Below are positions 33,814 through 37,619 of a stretch of DNA of 37,619 nt, one piece after another. Source of the stretch: an uncultured bacterium (GTDB taxonomy: Bacteria; Cyanobacteriota; Vampirovibrionia; Gastranaerophilales; Gastranaerophilaceae); contig CACZSN010000042.1 in NCBI GenBank assembly GCA_902783835.1, positions 1 through 37,619 of the forward strand, in the 5' to 3' direction. Under the pieces are notes generated by a model. The model did not search any database. It worked only from the letters and a program-made list of their open reading frames with translations, and had not been told where the DNA came from. Every line of letters begins with the position of its first letter. Within the stretch, counting starts at the first letter, position 1. Both the position numbers and the translations under genes were made by a program.

Positions 33814-33842
33814 TTGAAAAAATTTTTTGTTTATTTTATAAT
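33814..33842 (+). promoter_or_regulatory. Promoter of the tRNA-Gly/tRNA-Cys pair
   Basis: TTGAAA at 33814-33819, a 17-base spacer and TATAAT at 33837-33842, twelve bases before the tRNA-Gly 5' end. Five of six and six of six matches make it one of the best promoters here. Confidence 0.75.
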
Positions 33843-33854
33843 AATTACACGAAT

Positions 33855-33930
33855 GCGGAAGTAGCTCAGTTGGTAGAGTATCTGCCTTCCAAGCAGACTG
33901 TCGCGAGTTCGAGTCTCGTCTTCCGCTCCA
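33855..33930 (+). tRNA. tRNA-Gly (anticodon TCC), CCA encoded
   Basis: Acceptor GCGGAAG pairs with CTTCCGC, D stem GCTC/GAGT, anticodon stem TCTGC/GCAGA with loop CTTCCAA, and T arm GCGAG TTCGAGT CTCGT. T discriminator and CCA follow at 33927-33930. E. coli glyT, which has the same anticodon, sits in the tRNA-tufB operon, while here it is 13 kb from tuf. Confidence 0.95.
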
Positions 33931-33938
33931 TTTTTTAT

Positions 33939-34009
33939 GGCGACTTGGCCAAGTGGTAAGGCAGAAGCCTGCAAAGCTTTTACCCCCGGTTCGAATCCGG
34001 GAGTCGCCT
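33939..34009 (+). tRNA. tRNA-Cys (anticodon GCA)
   Basis: Acceptor GGCGACT pairs with AGTCGCC, short D stem GCC/GGC, anticodon stem GAAGC/GCTTT with loop CTGCAAA, and T arm CCCGG TTCGAAT CCGGG. CCA is not encoded. A T-rich stretch (TTTTGTTTTTTATAAAA) follows and may end the transcript. Confidence 0.94.
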
Positions 34010-34075
34010 TTTGTTTTTTATAAAAAATGTTGTTAAAATAATATAACTTGTTCATAATATTTTCGGATAAAAATA

Positions 34076-34537
34076 GTGATAATTGAAAAAGCGGAAACAA
34101 AAAATATTTCTGAATTATACAAGTTACAACTTCTATGTTTTGAAAGTGAAGCCGAAATGATAGGTAGTCGAAAAGTACCTGCATTAATGGAAACAGAAGA
34201 TTTTTATGCAAAAGATTTCTGCAACCGGACTACATTAAAAATAGTCAATAACGAACAAGAAATCATAGGAGCAATAAGATATAGAGACAAAAATGACATT
34301 GTTGAAGTCGGCAGAATTATGATTCATCCGAAATACCGAAGACAAGGACTTGCGAAACAATTAATAAGCAAAGTTGATTCAGAGTTTTCACAAAAGATAA
34401 AAGAATTATATACTTGCACCAAAAGTTGGACAAACATAAAATTATACACAAGTATGGGATATAAAAGTTATAAAGAATGTCAGATAAATACCGGTTTATC
34501 TGCTGTTTATATGAGAAAAGGATTGGAAAAAATATAG
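34076..34537 (+). CDS. GNAT family N-acetyltransferase
   Basis: A 153-residue acetyl-CoA-dependent acyltransferase with a GTG start. The acetyl-CoA loop is in IMIHPKYRRQGLAKQLISKV (about 79-98), with R-R-Q-G-L-A as the pyrophosphate-binding motif. LYTSMGYKSYKECQI near 124-138 is the usual C-terminal GNAT block. The ribosome site is weak (GGAT about nine bases upstream). The substrate cannot be inferred. It follows the tRNA pair. Confidence 0.85.
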   Translation: MIIEKAETKNISELYKLQLLCFESEAEMIGSRKVPALMETEDFYAKDFCNRTTLKIVNNEQEIIGAIRYRDKNDIVEVGRIMIHPKYRRQGLAKQLISKVDSEFSQKIKELYTCTKSWTNIKLYTSMGYKSYKECQINTGLSAVYMRKGLEKI

Positions 34538-34658
34538 GTTGATTTTAACCCCGCAAGTCAATATCGCGATAGAAAACAAAATGAGTTAATACAGTCGTTC
34601 TTAAATCTTGAAAATATCAAAGCACAGCACAGTAGGGTATTTACCAAACAAAATCTTC

Positions 34659-34679
34659 GTTGCCTAATGTCGACTCTAC
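34659..34679. repeat. Degenerate GTCGAC hairpin motif
   Basis: GTTGCCTAATGTCGAC followed by TCTAC. It is one of four members of a short motif whose best copies read GTCGACTGAAGTCGAC then CCTAC. Confidence 0.5.
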
Positions 34680-34703
34680 GTTTATTAAACTAAAACAGTT
34701 CTC

Positions 34704-34784
34704 GTCATACTGAGGCTTTAGCCGAAGTATCTATTCTCAACGTTTTTTTCCAAGATTCTTCACCACTTCGTGGTTCAGAATGAC
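34704..34784. repeat. Two-hairpin repeat, variant 1
   Basis: The 81-bp element opens with GTCA and closes with TGAC. The left hairpin is ATACTGAGGC-TTTA-GCCGAAGTAT (with GA/GA mismatches) followed by TCT or CT; the right hairpin, preceded by AGA, is ATTCTTCACCAC-TTC-GTGGTTCAGAAT. The overall design equals that of 34872-34932 and 37553-37613, but the hairpin sequences differ. Confidence 0.65.
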
Positions 34785-34809
34785 TGCATTATAAAAAACA
34801 AATCTCAAT

Positions 34810-34938
34810 GGTCGACTGAAGTCGACCCTACTTTTATTTTTATTGAAAGATTATAATATTTTTCATTCTCTGTCATTCCGAACTTGTTTCGGAATCTGTT
34901 CATTATAGACCCTGAAACAAGTTCAGGGTGACAAAAAA
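34810..34938. repeat. Dispersed intergenic repeat, copy A
   Basis: This stretch matches 37490-37619 at roughly nine positions in ten. It has a GTCGACTGAAGTCGAC palindrome at 34811-34826, an AT-rich middle and the two-hairpin core at 34872-34932. In the core, ATTCCGAA pairs with TTCGGAAT and ACCCTGAA pairs with TTCAGGGT, framed by GTCA and TGAC. Confidence 0.85.
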
Positions 34939-34943
34939 TTCTT

Positions 34944-34965
34944 GTCGGCTAATGGTCGACACTAC
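34944..34965. repeat. Degenerate GTCGAC hairpin motif
   Basis: GTCGGCTAATGGTCGAC followed by ACTAC, directly after repeat copy A. It shares the TAAT centre with the copy at 34659. Confidence 0.5.
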
Positions 34966-34987
34966 TGCTCTTGGTATTAAAAATATT

Positions 34988-35454
34988 TTAATATCTCATT
35001 AAACCAAATCGCCGTTTCATAAATAATATCGGATAGGGATTTCCCTGCTCGTCAATTTCGCTTCTATTGTATACGATGAACCCATTTTTTTCATAAAACT
35101 TTTTTGCACTCGGATTTTGCTCGTTAACTCGCAAATCATTTACATCAAAATTTTTTATCCCATCTTGAAGTAATTTCGTGCCAATCCCTTGTCCTCGCTC
35201 ATTGCACTTACAAACAACATTTCAAGTTTGTTATCTTCAATCCCCATAAAAGCTACCGGTATATTTTCGTCATTTTCAGCCAAAATCAATATATCAACTG
35301 TCTTTAACGCTTGCGGGACGAAAGATTTAATGTTTTCAATTTCTTTTTCTGATAAAAACGAATGAGATGCTCGCACAGAACTTTCCCACACTGAAATAAG
35401 TTGTTTTATCAACTCACAAGAACGATTTGATTTGTTGATGCTTATTATTTTCAT
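34988..35454 (-). pseudogene. GNAT acetyltransferase broken by a one-base frameshift
   Basis: The first frame gives 99 residues starting MKIISINKSNRSCEL and ends at a stop near 35155. If one base is restored in the GCAATG run near 35201-35206, the reading continues as NERGQGIGTKLLQDGIKNF, then QNPSAKKFYEKNGFIVYNRS and ends at 34990-34988. The restored protein would be 155 residues, a full GNAT fold with the acetyl-CoA motif RGQGIG. The gene starts six bases after the EamA transporter stop and is probably in its operon. It is either a true pseudogene or a sequencing error. Confidence 0.85.
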
Positions 35455-35460
35455 AACTAA

Positions 35461-36480
35461 TTATTTTTTCAAAGATGTGGACGTTGAACGCAAGAAATTT
35501 CTAAGCTTAACCAATTTTCGTTTATCTTTCATTTGACTGATATAAATTCCGACGAAAATCAAGAGGCATGCCATAATTTGCATAAAATTAAATGTTTCTC
35601 CGAGAAAGAAACAGCCGAAACAAATTGATGAAATCGGTAAAGTATACAAAAACGGAGAAGCTTTACTTGCGGAAAGCGTACAGAAACCGTAATTATAAAG
35701 AGCATAAGAAACAACGGTTAAGACACCCAAATATATCAATATCGGCAAGCTTTCATTCATTACGGGAATAAAATTTCCGTGTCTGTAAATGTTTAAACAA
35801 ATAAAAAATACCGCACCCAATATAACTTGCGATCCTGCAAGGAAAAACGGCGGATATTTGTCCATCAAATATTTTGTTGTAATAACGCTTGTAACCGTCA
35901 AAATTTCGGCACAAAGTTCAAGAGAATTACCTAAAATCGGATTTGGAGCAAGTTCATTTACATCTGAGCCGACAGAGAGGAGAATAGAGCCGATAATCCC
36001 CATAAATACACCGATATAAGCAATTTTAGGCATATGTTCTTTTAGTATTATCCTTGCAAAAATAATAATCAAAATCGGTTCCAAGGAACTTACAACACCG
36101 GCTTGTCCGGATGAAGTAAATCTCAAAGCATGCGTTTCAAATAAAAAGTAAAGGCATGGCTCACAAATAGTCATCAACAAAAGGAATTTGTAGTCAATTT
36201 TGTCAACATGCAAGTCTTTGTATACCGTACAAAAAAACGGCAAAAACAAAATCGAGGAAATAAGCATCCTCAATGTTATCATCTCAATCTCGCTGTAATA
36301 ATTCAGGCAAACCTTCATAGCAGTAAGCGTAGTGCCGTACAATGTCGTCGCTAAAATTAATGAAATATATGCGAATGTTTCGTTTTTATTACATTGATTG
36401 AGTAAAAATCTTTTCATTTCATACAACAAACCTACTGATAACTTTGACATGATGAAATAAAAATAATATTTTATCAACAT
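35461..36480 (-). CDS. EamA/DMT-family transporter
   Basis: A drug/metabolite-transporter protein of up to 339 residues with about ten membrane helices in two EamA repeats (ATTLYGTTLTAMKVC and ITLRMLISSILFLPFF in the first; YLGVLTVVSYALYNYGFCTLSASKASPFLYTLPI in the second). The start is uncertain: ATG codons at 36480, 36450 and 36417 all lack a good ribosome site, and the last (MKRFLLNQCNKNETFAYISL) gives the most typical N-terminus. The C-terminus is Lys-rich and cytosolic. The exported or imported metabolite is unknown. Confidence 0.88.
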   Translation of the reverse strand: MLIKYYFYFIMSKLSVGLLYEMKRFLLNQCNKNETFAYISLILATTLYGTTLTAMKVCLNYYSEIEMITLRMLISSILFLPFFCTVYKDLHVDKIDYKFLLLMTICEPCLYFLFETHALRFTSSGQAGVVSSLEPILIIIFARIILKEHMPKIAYIGVFMGIIGSILLSVGSDVNELAPNPILGNSLELCAEILTVTSVITTKYLMDKYPPFFLAGSQVILGAVFFICLNIYRHGNFIPVMNESLPILIYLGVLTVVSYALYNYGFCTLSASKASPFLYTLPISSICFGCFFLGETFNFMQIMACLLIFVGIYISQMKDKRKLVKLRNFLRSTSTSLKK

Positions 36481-36632
36481 GCAAAAAAAATTTTAAAAAA
36501 AATCAAATTTTTACTTGTAAAGAAATTGATTTTGTTTTAATATAAATTCACAAAAGAAATATTTTGTAATACATAAAACTTATAAATAATGGTCAAGAAG
36601 TAATACAAAGGATTAGATAGAAGGCATAAATT

Positions 36633-37385
36633 ATGACTGAAAAAGAAACAGATATGCAGGAACAACAAGATTCTCGTCAAAAGATTTTGGTAGTTGACGA
36701 TGAAGCAAGTATCAGAAGAATCTTGGAAACCCGTTTGAAAATGATTGGTTATGATATCATCACGGCAGCTGATGGTGAAGAAGCCATCGCATCATTTAAC
36801 AAAAACAATCCCGATTTGATTGTTTTGGACGTAATGATGCCGAAAATTGACGGTTACGGTGTTGTTAGAGAAGTTAGAAGAACATCAGATGTTCCGATTA
36901 TCATCTTGACTGCATTGGGTGATGTTTCTGAAAGAATTACAGGTTTGGAACTCGGTGCGGATGATTACGTTATCAAACCGTTCAGCCCGAAAGAATTGGA
37001 AGCCCGTGTAAAAGCTGTCCTCAGAAGAACAAACAATAAAGAATCAGTTGTTCCGACCGGCAAAGTTGCTAAAAATGTTATAACAACAGGTAACATCAAA
37101 ATTGATACGGCAAGACGTCAAGTGTTCAGAAAAAATGAACGTATCAGACTTACGGGCATGGAATTCAGCTTACTTGAACTTTTGGTTAACAACTCAGGTC
37201 AAGCATACTCAAGAAACGAAATTCTTCAACACGTATGGGCATATCCGCCGGATCACAGAATTGATACAAGAGTTGTTGACGTACACATTTCAAGATTGCG
37301 TTCAAAACTTGAAGCCGATCCTGCAAACCCCGAACTTATTTTGACGGCAAGAGGAATCGGATATATGTTCCAAAGAATTGCATAA
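36633..37385 (+). CDS. rpaB: OmpR-type response regulator resembling cyanobacterial RpaB/Ycf27
   Basis: A 250-residue transcription factor. The receiver domain (16-130) has VDDEASIRRILETRL, phosphoacceptor D66 in IVLDVMMPKIDGYGV, T93 in ILTALGD and K115 in YVIKPFSPKELEARVKAVLRR. The winged-helix domain (about 149-250) has IRLTGMEFSLLELLV, DTRVVDVHISRLRSKLE and NPELILTARGIGYMFQRI. From memory these blocks match cyanobacterial RpaB almost residue for residue, more than they match PhoB or other OmpR proteins. AGAAGG lies ahead of the ATG. It is a single-gene unit with its own terminator; no kinase is adjacent. The symbol rests on recalled similarity, not a search. Confidence 0.9.
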   Translation: MTEKETDMQEQQDSRQKILVVDDEASIRRILETRLKMIGYDIITAADGEEAIASFNKNNPDLIVLDVMMPKIDGYGVVREVRRTSDVPIIILTALGDVSERITGLELGADDYVIKPFSPKELEARVKAVLRRTNNKESVVPTGKVAKNVITTGNIKIDTARRQVFRKNERIRLTGMEFSLLELLVNNSGQAYSRNEILQHVWAYPPDHRIDTRVVDVHISRLRSKLEADPANPELILTARGIGYMFQRIA

Positions 37386-37404
37386 GCAATTTTAACCAAA
37401 ATCT

Positions 37405-37437
37405 AAAAAAGCCTGCTTTTTTGAGTAGGCTTTTTTG
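37405..37437 (+). terminator. Terminator of the RpaB-like gene
   Basis: AAAAAAGCCTGC and GTAGGCTTTTTT pair around a TTTTTTGA loop (one G-T), followed by TTGTTG; 20 bases after the stop codon. Confidence 0.85.
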
Positions 37438-37489
37438 TTGAAAAGACTTAAAAATTACCGCTAAACATCTTTGTTTCAATAGTCTGACA

Positions 37490-37619
37490 GGTCGACTGAA
37501 GTCGACCCTACTCCTGTTTTTATTACAGAGATTGTAATATTTTTCATTCTCCGTCATTCCGAACTTGTTTCGGAATCTGTTCATCATAGACCCTGAAACA
37601 AGTTCAGCGTGACAAAAAA
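37490..37619. repeat. Dispersed intergenic repeat, copy B (runs to the window edge)
   Basis: Near copy of 34810-34938: the GTCGACTGAAGTCGAC palindrome at 37491-37506, an AT-rich middle, then the two-hairpin core at 37553-37613. One base of the right arm differs (TTCAGCGT instead of TTCAGGGT), which weakens that stem. The two copies have the same orientation and lie 2.7 kb apart. Confidence 0.85.

Larger units (their letters stand above)
34538..34987. other. Gene-free stretch carrying several palindromic repeats
   Basis: No convincing coding region lies in these 450 bases. They hold two two-hairpin repeats (34704-34784 and 34872-34932) and three copies of a GTCGAC hairpin motif (34659-34679, 34811-34831, 34944-34965). 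The part before 34650 is unexplained apart from a short ATCGCGAT palindrome near 34561. Confidence 0.7.

Noticed and set aside
34704..37619. Composite transposon bounded by the repeats
   Set aside because: The repeats are direct and short, no transposase lies between them, and the enclosed genes look ordinary; a shared repeat family is the simpler reading.

Overview
The window comes from a low-G+C (AT-rich) bacterium that most resembles the non-photosynthetic sister lineages of Cyanobacteria (Melainabacteria/Vampirovibrionia, gut Gastranaerophilales type). This placement is inference from recalled family features: an OmpR-type regulator nearly identical in layout and motifs to cyanobacterial RpaB/Ycf27 (36633-37385), a DUF3326 protein of the kind common in cyanobacteria, an 11-gene complex I cluster without nuoE/F/G, and a prepilin-type protein typical of these genomes. 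No phage, IS element, CRISPR array or secondary-metabolite cluster was seen.

Layout. 1-3400 (minus strand): thiL-ispD, then a secreted UshA/5'-nucleotidase-like phosphatase. 3500-8270: a glucose-6-phosphate-isomerase-fold protein that has lost its catalytic motifs, a small unknown gene converging on it, and a plus-strand run of UPF0173 metallo-hydrolase, DUF3326 protein and a large pseudopilin. 8280-9750: a cytosolic-looking protein with an HELGH zinc-protease motif. 9950-15050 (plus): dxr-aroQ, mgtE, a protein with degenerate receiver and GGDEF-like domains, and a TIM-barrel isomerase-like protein. 15030-18470 (minus): receiver-PAS-histidine kinase, NarL-type regulator and an exported propeller-like protein in one tight operon. 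18700-20360 (minus): tRNA-Thr, tRNA-Tyr, tRNA-Thr and tuf from one strong promoter. 20430-23160: thioredoxin, a YfcE-like phosphoesterase, ispG and a small exported protein. 23183-32803 (minus): nuoABCDHIJKLMN. 32860-34540 (plus): an anchored TPR protein, tRNA-Gly and tRNA-Cys, and a GNAT acetyltransferase. 34540-34990 and 37490-37619: intergenic palindromic repeats. Between them lie an EamA transporter with a frameshifted GNAT gene, and the RpaB-like regulator.

How it fits together. Three MEP isoprenoid genes (ispD, dxr, ispG) sit in separate operons, each beside a different housekeeping gene (thiL, aroQ, and a lone ispG). The complex I cluster encodes the membrane arm and the connecting Fe-S arm but no NADH-oxidising module, so its electron donor must be something other than the classic NuoF site, perhaps ferredoxin. 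NuoK has His where the family has its second membrane glutamate.

The points most worth a second look are the NuoK substitution, the motif-less PGI homologue, the HELGH protein, the pseudo-receiver/pseudo-GGDEF protein, the two-hairpin repeat family with compensating arms, and RpaB in a lineage thought to lack photosynthesis. I did not find an obviously new multi-gene system.
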